From Azoarcus olearius (lineage in GTDB: Bacteria; Pseudomonadota; Gammaproteobacteria; Burkholderiales; Rhodocyclaceae), in NCBI RefSeq assembly GCF_001682385.1, contig NZ_CP016210.1, positions 1,116,001 through 1,180,000 of the forward strand: a stretch of 64,000 nt of DNA, written 5' to 3'. This document shows, piece by piece, positions 25,852 through 38,673 of the stretch. The position numbers and the translations under genes are program-made. The notes beneath the pieces were generated by a model. It was not told the DNA's origin, made no database searches, and saw only the letters and a program-made list of their open reading frames with translations. Numbering within the stretch: position 1 is the first letter of the stretch; each line of letters starts with the position of its first letter.

Positions 25852-27138
25852 CTAAAGGTTCGCAATCCGGGCGCTTGCCAGGGAAAGACGGGTGGCGAGC
25901 ACGCCCAGGAAGGCCTTGTAGAAGTGCATCCGGCAGGTGTCGGAGGCGCGCTTGAGCGCCGCCGCCCGCACCGTGATCACTTCGACCACGCTGGCCGCTT
26001 CCACCGAGGCGGAGCGAACGCCGCCGCCGGCCGAGAAGATGGCCACTTCGCCGAAGCAGTCGCCCGCGGTCAGCACGTTGAGCAGCCGGCCGCGTTTCTT
26101 CACGCGTGCTTCTCCCTGGGCCAGGAAGCAGAAGAAGTCGCCGGCCTCGCCGTCCTTCAGCAGCACCGTGCCCGGTTGCGCATGGCTCCACTGGGCGAGT
26201 GCGATGACTTCCCACAGTTCCGGGTCGGAGAACTCACGGAAGAAGGGCATGGCGCGCAGGGTCTGGAACTTGGCAGCGTCCGGAATGACGTTGTCGGCCA
26301 CCGCAACGCTGCGGTTGCGGAATGCGAGCGCGAGGTCGTGCGAGAACTCGGCCCAGGTCTGGTAGCGGCGTTCGAGGTCCTTTTCCATCGCGCGCCGGAC
26401 GATGGCATCCAGCGCGGGCGGCACGTCGGGGCGCAGTTCCGATGGCGCCGGCGGCGTTTCGTGGGCAATGCGGTAGAGCAGGCTGTAGTTGTTCTCGGAC
26501 TCGAACGGAAGCCGGCTCGTCAGCAACTGGTACATGACGACCCCGAGCGAGTAGATGTCGGTGCGGTGGTCGAGCGGCATCTCGCGCACCTGCTGGGGCG
26601 ACATGTAGGCCGGCGAGCCGATGCCCGAAATCTGCGTGGTGTCGGTCGCCGTCCGCAGCGCCGCGCCGAAGTCGGAAATGCGGATGTCCTGGCCGGCGGG
26701 GTCGGCGAGCAGGATGTTGGCGGGCTTGATGTCGCGATGGGTGATGCCGCGGTGGAACGCGTAGTCGAGCGCGCGGGTGCACTTGAACACGATTTCGATC
26801 AGGCGCTCGAAGCCGGGCCGCGTCTCGACCCGCGCCAGCGCCTCCAGCGTACCGCCCGGCACGTACTCCATGACGACGTAGGCCTCGTCGTCGCCGATCA
26901 CGGCATCGAAGATCTGGACGATGTGCGGATGCGTGAGTTTGCCGGCGAGCGCGGCCTCGTTCATCAGCAGATGGCGGTAGAGGCGGCCGTGCTCGCGATC
27001 GCGCAGCACCTCGGGGTAAAGCTGCTTGAGGGCGACCTCGCGCTGGTTGAAGGGGTCCCAGGCAAGATGGACGGCGCTGGTGGCCCCTTCGCCGAGCAGG
27101 CGGCGAATCTCGTACTTGCCGATTCGTCCGCCGCTCAT
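25852..27138 (-). CDS. Ser/Thr protein kinase with C-terminal cyclic-nucleotide-binding domain
   Basis: A 428-aa Hanks-type kinase joined to a cNMP-binding domain. Kinase landmarks are the LLGEGATSAV glycine loop, Lys38, HRDIKPAN at 134-141, DFG at 156-158 and GSPAYMSPQQV. From about residue 290 a CRP-like beta-roll follows (QPGTVLLKDGEAGDFFCFLAQGEARV, then GDCFGEVAIFS). This suggests a cytosolic kinase gated by a cyclic nucleotide or similar ligand. There is no membrane segment. It starts 6 bp after argH and probably shares its transcript. The PP2C phosphatase at 42780 is a possible counterpart. Confidence 0.9.
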   Translation of the reverse strand: MSGGRIGKYEIRRLLGEGATSAVHLAWDPFNQREVALKQLYPEVLRDREHGRLYRHLLMNEAALAGKLTHPHIVQIFDAVIGDDEAYVVMEYVPGGTLEALARVETRPGFERLIEIVFKCTRALDYAFHRGITHRDIKPANILLADPAGQDIRISDFGAALRTATDTTQISGIGSPAYMSPQQVREMPLDHRTDIYSLGVVMYQLLTSRLPFESENNYSLLYRIAHETPPAPSELRPDVPPALDAIVRRAMEKDLERRYQTWAEFSHDLALAFRNRSVAVADNVIPDAAKFQTLRAMPFFREFSDPELWEVIALAQWSHAQPGTVLLKDGEAGDFFCFLAQGEARVKKRGRLLNVLTAGDCFGEVAIFSAGGGVRSASVEAASVVEVITVRAAALKRASDTCRMHFYKAFLGVLATRLSLASARIANL

Positions 27139-27144
27139 CGTTGC

Positions 27145-28587
<1,443 letters not shown>

Positions 28588-28675
28588 AATGTCCGTTGCT
28601 GAGGAAAAACCGGCCCGCCTGTGCCGGGGCCGCGTCTGTATGAGGCGGCAGGTCGCCTTGGCGCCTGCGTAAACC

Positions 28676-29701
28676 ATGAAAAGTATAAAACAAAAGCCCA
28701 ACCCTCTCGCCGTGCCGGCGCTGCCGGACTTCCGCAACCTGGGCGTCGTCCTGCGCGTGCTGCTGGTGGTGAACCTGCTGGCGCTGCTGACCGCGCTGGT
28801 GCGGGTGGACGGCGTCGATGCCTTCGTCGCCGAAACGATGCTGACGGCGGCACGGGTGGAACTGCCGCTGTTCGTGATCGTGCTGGTGCTGTACGCGGTC
28901 CACGCCCGGCTGGCGGCCCTGCCGTCATCGCACGCACTGGGGCTTGTTTTCGGGCTGGTGCTGGCGGTCGTCGCGGCTGCGTTTCCGTTGCTGGCAGGGC
29001 CGGGGGACAACCTCTTGCGCTGGTTGTTCTGGGGCGTGGCGGCGGGCGCGGGGGTGGTGTTCTACTTTGATTACCGCAATCGCCGCTATTCGCCGGCGCT
29101 GACCGAGGCGCGCCTGCTCGCGCTTACGGCGCGCATCCGGCCGCATTTCCTGTTCAACAGCCTGAACGGGGTGCTTGGCGTGATGAGGGCCGATCCGCGC
29201 CGCGCGGAGCGTGCACTGGAGGAACTGGCGGACCTGTTCCGCGCGCTGATGCAGGACAATCGCGAACTGGTGCCGCTCGGCGACGAACTCGATCTGTGCG
29301 AGCGCTATGCAGACCTCGAAAGCCTGCGCCTGGGCGACCGCCTGCAGGTGCGCTGGGAGATCGATCCCGAGGTGGCGCGCGAGCGCCTGATGCAGGTGCG
29401 GGTGCCGCCGCTGCTGCTGCAGCCCCTGCTGGAAAATGCGGTGTATCACGGCATCGAACCGGCCGAGGGCGCCGGTGAAGTGGTGGTGCGGGTATTGCGG
29501 CGCGGCGACGAACTCCATCTCGAGGTGGAGAATCCGGTCATCGAGGTGGAGCGCCACACCGCCGGCAACCGCATGGCGTTGGCCAACATCCGCGAGCGGC
29601 TGATGCTGTTTTTCGATCTGGAGGCGGGGCTGGACATCGACAGCGACGACGTGCGCTATCGGGTGCGGATCCGTCTGCCTTACCGTCATGGTGCTACATG
29701 A
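28676..29701 (+). CDS. algZ: LytS/AlgZ-type sensor histidine kinase
   Basis: A 341-aa membrane histidine kinase. Four hydrophobic segments occupy about residues 20-135. The His_kinase domain follows with [14 protein letters not shown] (phospho-acceptor His157) and an HATPase region with [16 protein letters not shown]. It overlaps the response-regulator gene by four bases (ATGA), so the two form one unit. It diverges from argH. By homology to AlgZ/FimS it would act on the LytTR regulator next to it; the stimulus is unknown. Confidence 0.9.
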   Translation: MKSIKQKPNPLAVPALPDFRNLGVVLRVLLVVNLLALLTALVRVDGVDAFVAETMLTAARVELPLFVIVLVLYAVHARLAALPSSHALGLVFGLVLAVVAAAFPLLAGPGDNLLRWLFWGVAAGAGVVFYFDYRNRRYSPALTEARLLALTARIRPHFLFNSLNGVLGVMRADPRRAERALEELADLFRALMQDNRELVPLGDELDLCERYADLESLRLGDRLQVRWEIDPEVARERLMQVRVPPLLLQPLLENAVYHGIEPAEGAGEVVVRVLRRGDELHLEVENPVIEVERHTAGNRMALANIRERLMLFFDLEAGLDIDSDDVRYRVRIRLPYRHGAT

Positions 29702-30459
29702 ACGATACCTTGCGGGTTCTCATCGTCGATGACGAAACACCGGCGCGCACGCGCCTGCGCGATCTTCTGGGCGATATCGGCGCAACCTGCCCGAACGTGG
29801 TCGTCGGCATGGCGGCCAACGGCGTCGAGGCACTGCGTCTGATCGAGCAGGCGGGCGGCGCCGACGTGGTGTTGTGCGACATCCGCATGCCGGTGATGGA
29901 CGGCGTGGAACTGGCGCGCCATCTGGGGCGCATGACCGAGCCGCCCGCGGTGATCTTCACCACCGCGTACGACCAGTACGCCGTGCAGGCTTTCGAACTG
30001 GCCGCGGTTGATTACCTGCTCAAGCCGGTACGGGCTGAGCGCCTGGCGGCCGCGCTCGCCAAGGTGCGCCAGCGCCGCGTACCCACCGACCAGGCCCTGG
30101 CGGCACTGGCGCCCGGCGAACGCCGCCATTTCAGCGTCAATGAGCGCGGCCGCATCCTGCTGCTGCCGGTGGTCGACGTGCGCTACCTGAAGGCCGAGCT
30201 GAAGTACGTCACGGCCCGCACGATAGAGCGCGAGTTCGTGCTCGACGAGGCGCTGACGCAGATCGAGCACGAATTCGGCGAACGCTTCCTGCGCATCCAC
30301 CGCAATTGCCTCGTGGCGCGCGCCGCTGTTGCGGGGGTGGAGCGCGCGGGCGAGCAGGACGGCGAGGCGCATTGGGAAATCCTGCTCACCGGCGTTCCCG
30401 AGCGCCTGCCGGTGAGCCGCCGGCAGTGGCCGGCGGTCAAGCAGGCGCTCGGCCTGTAG
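29698..30459 (+). CDS. algR: AlgR/LytR-type response regulator
   Basis: A 253-aa protein with a receiver domain (VDDE at 10-13, phospho-acceptor Asp61 in LCDIRMPVMDG, a conserved KP motif in YLLKPV) and a C-terminal LytTR DNA-binding domain (about 145-250: FSVNERGRILLLPVVDVRYLKAE and FLRIHRNCLV). Translation is coupled to the kinase by ATGA. AlgR-type regulators control surface and polysaccharide genes in pseudomonads; the targets here are unknown. Confidence 0.92.
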   Translation: MNDTLRVLIVDDETPARTRLRDLLGDIGATCPNVVVGMAANGVEALRLIEQAGGADVVLCDIRMPVMDGVELARHLGRMTEPPAVIFTTAYDQYAVQAFELAAVDYLLKPVRAERLAAALAKVRQRRVPTDQALAALAPGERRHFSVNERGRILLLPVVDVRYLKAELKYVTARTIEREFVLDEALTQIEHEFGERFLRIHRNCLVARAAVAGVERAGEQDGEAHWEILLTGVPERLPVSRRQWPAVKQALGL

Positions 30460-30488
30460 CGCGTCTCGCCACTACCGGCGCGGGGGCC

Positions 30489-33242
<2,754 letters not shown>

Positions 33243-33547
33243 GGCGTTCCGGGCAATAAAAAAGACCGGCAAAGGTCTCGACGATCGGGAGGGGAGGGTC
33301 TCGTTGTCTGGGGGCGGCCACAGCACCCGCAGTCGTCCGGACTGTACCGCATCCGGGGCGGAATCCGGCCGCCCGCGGGAAGGTGGGCAAGCGGGCCATG
33401 CTAGAATCGCCCCCGACTTCCGCACCATTGGTGGCAACCCTGATGGTGCAGTGCGAAATCCGCGCTGGCCGCGTCGGCTTCCCGGCCACGGCTCGCACGG
33501 TCTGTCTGCCGCCTTCCTCTGCTAGCCCATTCTCCGAGTCTGTTACC
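33243..33547. other. Divergent intergenic region between ppc and hemC
   Basis: About 305 bp. It contains an extended -10 for hemC at 33399-33407. The high-GC frames that cross it look accidental. No repeat or RNA gene was seen. Confidence 0.5.
33399..33407 (+). promoter_or_regulatory. Extended -10 promoter of the hemC operon
   Basis: TGCTAGAAT: an extended TG motif and TAGAAT about 140 bp before the proposed hemC start. It resembles the hemA promoter (TGCTATAAT) of the same pathway. Confidence 0.45.
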
Positions 33548-34498
33548 GTGACCTCCACCACCTCGTCCTCGCCCGCCGCGCCCGAGCGCATCGTGATCGC
33601 AACCCGCGAAAGCCGCCTCGCGCTGTGGCAGGCCGAGCACGTCAAGGCCCGGCTGGAGGCGCTCTATCCCGCATGCGCGGTCGAGCTGCTCGGCATGACC
33701 ACGCGCGGCGACCAGATCCTCGACCGCCCGCTGGCCAAGGTCGGCGGCAAGGGGCTGTTCGTCAAGGAACTCGAAACCGCGCTGCTGGACGGCCGCGCGG
33801 ACATCGCCGTGCATTCGATGAAGGACGTGCCGATGGAGATGAGCGAGGCGTTCGCGCTGCCCTGCATTTCGGCGCGTGAGGTTCCGCTCGACGCCTTCGT
33901 CTCCAACCGCTACGCCAGTCTGGCCGACATGCCGCCGGGCACCGTGGTCGGCACCTCCTCGCTGCGGCGCGAATCGCAGCTGCATGCGCAGTATCCGTTC
34001 CTGGCCGTCACCAGCCTGCGCGGCAACCTCGACACCCGCCTGCGCAAGCTCGACGAAGGGCAGTACGACGCGATCATCCTCGCGGCCGCCGGCCTGACGC
34101 GTCTTGGGCTGGCCGACCGCATCCGTGCGACGCTGCCGGCCGAGGTGTCGCTGCCCGCGGCGGGGCAGGGGGCGCTCGGTATCGAATGCCTCTCCAGCCG
34201 GCCGGAGGTGGCCGCCTGGCTTGCGCCCCTGAACGATCCCGCCACCTCGGCGTGCGTGCGCGCCGAGCGCGCCGTGGCGCGTGCGCTTGCGGGCAGTTGC
34301 GAGGTGCCGCTCGGCGCTTATGCGGAGCTGCGCGGCGCCCGCCTGTGGTTGCGCGGCTTCGTGGCCCGCCCTGACGGCAGCGAGATCGTGCGTGCGGAGC
34401 GCGAGGGCGATCCCGCCGCGGCGGAAGCGCTGGGTCGCGAGCTGGCCGACGATCTTCGCGCCCAAGGCGCGGAGCGCATCCTCGCCGAACTCGGCTGA
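33548..34498 (+). CDS. hemC: Hydroxymethylbilane synthase (porphobilinogen deaminase)
   Basis: A protein of about 316 aa that joins four porphobilinogen units into hydroxymethylbilane. Landmarks are [51 protein letters not shown] and [10 protein letters not shown], in which Cys251 anchors the dipyrromethane cofactor. I chose GTG 33548 because it leaves a short leader before the conserved [10 protein letters not shown]; earlier starts add sequence without family resemblance. It is first of hemC-hemD-hemX-hemY. Confidence 0.95.
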   Translation: MTSTTSSSPAAPERIVIATRESRLALWQAEHVKARLEALYPACAVELLGMTTRGDQILDRPLAKVGGKGLFVKELETALLDGRADIAVHSMKDVPMEMSEAFALPCISAREVPLDAFVSNRYASLADMPPGTVVGTSSLRRESQLHAQYPFLAVTSLRGNLDTRLRKLDEGQYDAIILAAAGLTRLGLADRIRATLPAEVSLPAAGQGALGIECLSSRPEVAAWLAPLNDPATSACVRAERAVARALAGSCEVPLGAYAELRGARLWLRGFVARPDGSEIVRAEREGDPAAAEALGRELADDLRAQGAERILAELG

Positions 34499-34513
34499 GC
34501 GGCCGCGTCCGCC

Positions 34514-35311
34514 ATGACGCGGCCCCACGGGCAGACGGACCCGAAACTGCCGCTGGCGGGTCGCCTGGTTGCGGTGACGCGGCCGGAAGCCCAGGCGCTG
34601 TCGCTGTGCGAGGCCATCCGGCGCGCGGGCGGCCAGGTGCTGCCGTTTCCGGTGCTCGCGATCGGCGCGGTTGAAGATCCCGCCGCACTCGACGAGGCCA
34701 TCGCCCGGCTCGACCATTTCGACCTCGCTTTCTTCGTCAGTCCCAACGCGGTGGAGCATGCGCTGGCGGCTGTGAACGCGCGCCGCCACTGGCCCGAGCG
34801 GCTTGCGGTGTCCACTGTGGGCAAGGGCAGCGAACGTGCGCTGCGCGAAGCCGGGTTCAGCGCGGTGATCGCCCCTTCCGAAGGTTTCGACTCGGAAGCC
34901 GTGCTCGCGCTGCCCGCGTTTTCGGCGACGGCGATCAACGGCCGCCGCGTCGTCATCTTCCGCGGCGACGGCGGCCGGGAACTCCTCGCCGATGCGCTGC
35001 GCGCGCGCGGCGCCGTGGTCGAGCAGGTGTCCTGCTACCGGCGCTATCGCCCGGCGGCGGACGCCGCGCCGCTGATCCAGGCTGCCGGCACGGGGCGGCT
35101 GGACGCGCTCGTGCTGACCAGCAGCGAAGGGGTGCGCAACCTGGTGGAGATGGTGGGCGAGAAGGGCTTCGGCGTGCTGCGGCGCGTCACCGTGTTCGCG
35201 CCCCATCCGCGCATCGTGGCGCACGCCCGTGCCGCCGGCTTCGATCGCGTCGAGGAAACCCCGCCCGGCGATGACGGCCTGCTGGAGACGCTGGTCCGCC
35301 ACTTTGGTTAA
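34514..35311 (+). CDS. hemD: Uroporphyrinogen-III synthase
   Basis: A 265-aa enzyme that closes hydroxymethylbilane to uroporphyrinogen III with inversion of ring D. It is poorly conserved as a family, but LAGRLVAVTRPEAQA at the start, FFVSPNAVEHAL, the IFRGDGGRELLADALRARGA segment and YRRYRP are recognisable. It begins 15 bp after hemC and ends 9 bp before hemX. Confidence 0.93.
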   Translation: MTRPHGQTDPKLPLAGRLVAVTRPEAQALSLCEAIRRAGGQVLPFPVLAIGAVEDPAALDEAIARLDHFDLAFFVSPNAVEHALAAVNARRHWPERLAVSTVGKGSERALREAGFSAVIAPSEGFDSEAVLALPAFSATAINGRRVVIFRGDGGRELLADALRARGAVVEQVSCYRRYRPAADAAPLIQAAGTGRLDALVLTSSEGVRNLVEMVGEKGFGVLRRVTVFAPHPRIVAHARAAGFDRVEETPPGDDGLLETLVRHFG

Positions 35312-35320
35312 ACTCTCGGC

Positions 35321-36517
35321 ATGAACGAAGAAACTCCCGCGCTCACCTCGTCCCCGGCCGCCGCGCAGCCGGCCGCCTCCGTAGAACCTCCCCCGTCGGA
35401 CCCGCGTCCGGCCGCCCCGTCCCGCTCATCGGGCGCCAGCGGCTGGGCGCTGCTCCTTGCCGTGCTCGCGCTTGGCGGCGCCGGGCTGGCCGGCTGGCAG
35501 GCGTGGGAGACCCGGGCGCGGGTCGGCGAACTGCGCCAGGAGCTGGCGAGCCGCCTCAACGCGGGCGACACCGTGGCAGCCGAGGCCCGCGCGCTTGCGC
35601 GCCAGCAGCAGGAGGCGATGGCCGCGCTGCAGGGCCGGGTCGGCGCGCTTGCGGCGCAGATCGAGGCGACCGAAGGGCAGGCGGCGGCCCTGGAGGCGCT
35701 CTATCAGGAGTTTTCCCGCTCGCGCGAAGATCGCGTGGTGGCGGAAGTGGAACAGGCGGTCAATGTGGCGGCCCAGCAGCTTCAGCTCGCCGGCAACATC
35801 GAGGCTGCACTGATCGCGCTGCAGGGCGCGGAGGCGCGGCTGGCGTTGCAGGACAAGGGCCAGCTGGCAGTGCTGCGGCGTGCGCTCGCCAAGGATATCG
35901 AGCAGCTCAAGCTGCAGCCCGAGGTGGATGTCGGCGGTATCGCACTGCGCCTCGAGCGTCTGCTGGAACGCGGCGATGCGCTGCCGCTCGCCTTCGAAAG
36001 CCAGCCGCCCGCCAATGCCGAGCACGGCGCGGAACAGGCGGCAGCGGTTGAACCCGGGCGCCTCAATGTGGCGCTGGCCTTCATCACCGAGCTGGGGCGC
36101 GACGTGTGGCGCGAACTGCGTTCGCTGGTCCGTGTCGAGCGGCTGGATCAGTCCGAACCGGTGCTGCTGGCCCCGGCGCAGAGCACTTTCCTGCGCGAAA
36201 ACCTCAAGATCCGCCTGCTCACGGCGCGGCTGGCCTTGCTCGCGCGCGACGGCCGCACCTATGCCGCCGACCTCGCCCAGGCGCGCAGCTGGATGGAGCG
36301 CTTCTTCGATACGCGCGACGAACGTGTCGGCGAAGCGATCGGCGAACTCAAGGCGCTCGAGGCGATGTCGGTCGGCGACGAACGCCCGGCCCTGACCGAG
36401 AGCTTCGCCGCGCTGCGGGTGCTGCAGACCCGTGCCGGCGAACCCCGCACGCCCGCTGTTGCGGCAGAACCGGCCAGGCCGGCCAATGGTGGTCGCGCGC
36501 CGGCCCCGCAGCGCTGA
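35321..36517 (+). CDS. hemX: HemX-like membrane protein
   Basis: A 398-aa protein with a Pro/Ala-rich cytosolic start, one membrane helix (about 42-62, GWALLLAVLALGGAG) and a long periplasmic part rich in coiled coil (RVGELRQELASRL onward). It belongs to the HemX family, often labelled uroporphyrin-III C-methyltransferase although it lacks methyltransferase motifs. Its biochemical role is uncertain. The place between hemD and hemY is typical of proteobacteria. Confidence 0.88.
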   Translation: MNEETPALTSSPAAAQPAASVEPPPSDPRPAAPSRSSGASGWALLLAVLALGGAGLAGWQAWETRARVGELRQELASRLNAGDTVAAEARALARQQQEAMAALQGRVGALAAQIEATEGQAAALEALYQEFSRSREDRVVAEVEQAVNVAAQQLQLAGNIEAALIALQGAEARLALQDKGQLAVLRRALAKDIEQLKLQPEVDVGGIALRLERLLERGDALPLAFESQPPANAEHGAEQAAAVEPGRLNVALAFITELGRDVWRELRSLVRVERLDQSEPVLLAPAQSTFLRENLKIRLLTARLALLARDGRTYAADLAQARSWMERFFDTRDERVGEAIGELKALEAMSVGDERPALTESFAALRVLQTRAGEPRTPAVAAEPARPANGGRAPAPQR

Positions 36518-36529
36518 GGAACCGGCCCC

Positions 36530-37729
36530 ATGCGCGCCCTGTTCTGGCTGATCGGCATCTTTGCCACCGCGGTGGGGTTGGCGATGCTTGCCCGCCTCAA
36601 TGACGGCTACGTGCTGGTGGTCCTGCCGCCGTGGCGGGTCCAGCTGTCGCTGAACCTGCTGGTAGTCCTCCTCCTGCTCGGTTTTGCGGCCGGCTATCTC
36701 GTATTGCGGCTCGTTGGCCGTACGCTCGAACTGCCCGCGCGGGTCAGCTCGTGGCGCGAGCGGCGCCGGCGCGAAAAGGCGGGCCGCGCGCTGCGCGAGG
36801 CCCTGCGTGCCCTGTTCGAAGGGCGTTTCGCGCAAGCGGTCAAGCACGCTTCCGGCGCCTTCGCCTCGGGCGAAAGCCCTGCGATGGCGGCGCTGGTGGC
36901 GGCGCGCGCGGCGCATGCCATGCGCGACGACACCCGCTACCGGATCTGGATCGGCCACGCTGCGGACCAGGGCGAGGATGCCCGCGCCGCGCGCCTGATG
37001 ACCGAAGCCGAACTCGCGGTGGAGGGCCGGCGCTTCGAAGAGGCGGCGGAACGGCTCGAGATGCTGCGCCTGTCGGGGCATCGCCATATCGCCGCGCTGC
37101 GCCTGTCGCTGCGGGTGGCGTCCGCGCTGCAGCAGTGGGACGAGGTCCTGCGGCTGACGCGCCAGCTCTACAAGCACAAGGCGCTGTCCGACGAGCAGGC
37201 CGCGCCCCTGCTGCGCCGTGCGCACGCCGAGCGCCTGAAAGAACTCGGAGGCGATGCCGCCGCGCTCGCTGATTACTGGAACGGCATTCCCGCCGACGAA
37301 TTGCGCGACCGCCGCTTTGTGGAGCGCGCGGTGCCCATGCTGTCCGCCGCCGGGCGCGGTGCCCTCGCGCGGCGCACGCTTGAGCGCCTGCTGGACGAGG
37401 AATGGGACAGTGGCCTGGCCCGTCTGTACGCCCACTGCGGCGACGGCGAGGGCGATGCCGTGGCCTGCCTTGCGCGCGGCGAGGCGTGGCTGAAGAAGCA
37501 TCCGCGCGATGCCGGCCTGCTGTTCGCGCTCGGGCGCCTGTGCCTTGCCGCGCAGCTCTGGGGCAAGGCGCAGAGCTACCTCGAAGCCTCGCTGAACCTT
37601 GCCCCAACGGTCGAAACCCATCTCGCGCTCGCGCGCCTGCTCGATCGCCTGGAGCGCAGCGACGAGGCCCAGACGCACTATCGTGCGGCGGCACTACGTG
37701 TCGACGGCACCGCGGGCGCCTTGGCCTGA
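36530..37729 (+). CDS. hemY: HemY-like tetratricopeptide membrane protein
   Basis: A 399-aa protein with two N-terminal membrane helices (about 1-20 and 38-60) and a TPR-rich remainder (FAQAVKHASGAFASGES, FEEAAERLEMLRLSG, QSYLEASLNLAPTVETHLALARLLDRL). It is the proteobacterial HemY of the hemCDXY operon and is not the protoporphyrinogen oxidase of the same name. It may scaffold haem-synthesis enzymes. A strong terminator follows at once. Confidence 0.9.
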   Translation: MRALFWLIGIFATAVGLAMLARLNDGYVLVVLPPWRVQLSLNLLVVLLLLGFAAGYLVLRLVGRTLELPARVSSWRERRRREKAGRALREALRALFEGRFAQAVKHASGAFASGESPAMAALVAARAAHAMRDDTRYRIWIGHAADQGEDARAARLMTEAELAVEGRRFEEAAERLEMLRLSGHRHIAALRLSLRVASALQQWDEVLRLTRQLYKHKALSDEQAAPLLRRAHAERLKELGGDAAALADYWNGIPADELRDRRFVERAVPMLSAAGRGALARRTLERLLDEEWDSGLARLYAHCGDGEGDAVACLARGEAWLKKHPRDAGLLFALGRLCLAAQLWGKAQSYLEASLNLAPTVETHLALARLLDRLERSDEAQTHYRAAALRVDGTAGALA

Positions 37730-37751
37730 CGGCGGGCGCACGGCTAACAAG

Positions 37752-37780
37752 CGGGGCTCTGCGGAGCCCCGTTTTCTTTT
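37752..37780 (+). terminator. Rho-independent terminator of the hemCDXY operon
   Basis: CGGGGCTC (37752-37759), loop TGCG, GAGCCCCG (37764-37771), then TTTTCTTTT. It begins 22 bp after the hemY stop. Confidence 0.88.
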
Positions 37781-37860
37781 GCGCTCCCATTTCCTGCCGG
37801 GGCCGCCGGGCCGGACGGCAAGGGGTGACAGCCCGCCGGTGAGCAGCTAGGATGCAGCTT

Positions 37861-37875
37861 ACTTGTCCGACAAGT
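37861..37875 (+). promoter_or_regulatory. FadR/GntR-type operator before the regulator gene
   Basis: ACTTGTC-C-GACAAGT is a perfect 7-bp inverted repeat that also fits TNGTNNNACNA, the consensus for the FadR branch of GntR regulators. It ends 9 bp before the ATG of the adjacent FadR-type gene, over its ribosome-binding region, so autorepression is likely. Confidence 0.72.
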
Positions 37876-37884
37876 AGATGACCC

Positions 37885-38604
37885 ATGTCCGCGCTCCTAC
37901 CCCGCCCACAGCGCCTCAGTGATACCGTTGCGCGCCAGCTCGAGTCCTTGATCCGGGACGAGGGCATGGCACCCGGCGCGCGACTGCCGACCGAAAAGGT
38001 CTTGTGCGAGCGCCTGGGCGTCAGCCGTGCGGTGGTGCGCGAGGCCGTGTCCCGCCTGAAGGCGGAGGGCAGCGTGGAAACCCGGCAAGGCCTCGGCGCC
38101 TTTGTCGCTGCCAGCCCCGGCCAGGGCAGCTTTCGCCTTGTCCGCGGCGGAAAGGCGTCGCTTGCCGAGGTGGAGGAAATCTTCGAGATACGCTGCGTGG
38201 TCGAGGCAGGCGCGGCCGAACTCGCCGCCCGCCGCCGCAGCGCCGCGGACCTTTCGCGCCTGGCGGCGGCATTGAGCCGCATGGATCGCGCGCTGGACGG
38301 CGCGCCCGACGGCGCCCAGGCCGACGATGCGTTTCATGTGGCGATCGCGGCAGCCACCGGCAACACCCAGCTCGAACGCTTTCTCGCCTTTGTCGGCCGC
38401 CAGTTCTCCGAAACCCGCGCACCGACCTGGGACGCCGGCGGGCTACGATCGGGCCGCGCCGCCGAGGCGCAGGCCGAGCACCGCCGCATCTTCAGCGCGA
38501 TCGAGGCGGGGGATGCCGAAGCGGCGCGGGCCGCGGCACGCGCGCATCTGGTTGCGGCGGCGCGCAGACTGGGGCTGACCGGCCTCGCCGCGGCATTTCC
38601 CTGA
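37885..38604 (+). CDS. GntR/FadR-family transcriptional regulator of the glycolate locus
   Basis: A 239-aa regulator with an N-terminal GntR winged helix (about 10-75: LSDTVARQLESLIRDEGM, RLPTEKVLCERLGVSRAVVREAV) and an all-helical FCD ligand-binding domain (EIFEIRCVVEAGAAELAA, FHVAIAAATGN, EHRRIFSAIEAGD). It lies upstream of glcDEF on the same strand and resembles GlcC/LldR-type regulators, so glycolate or lactate is a likely ligand. Its own operator is at 37861-37875. Confidence 0.88.
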   Translation: MSALLPRPQRLSDTVARQLESLIRDEGMAPGARLPTEKVLCERLGVSRAVVREAVSRLKAEGSVETRQGLGAFVAASPGQGSFRLVRGGKASLAEVEEIFEIRCVVEAGAAELAARRRSAADLSRLAAALSRMDRALDGAPDGAQADDAFHVAIAAATGNTQLERFLAFVGRQFSETRAPTWDAGGLRSGRAAEAQAEHRRIFSAIEAGDAEAARAAARAHLVAAARRLGLTGLAAAFP

Positions 38605-38673
38605 TCCGCGGGGCGACACCGGGCCGACGGGGCGCAGACCGGCGGCTGCCATGAACGACGACAGGAGGTGGAC

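Noticed and set aside
33401-35302. 633-codon antisense frame over hemC-hemD
   Set aside because: Shadow frame; both plus-strand genes have catalytic motifs.
35426-37678. 750-codon antisense frame over hemX-hemY
   Set aside because: Low-complexity shadow of two well-supported genes on the plus strand.
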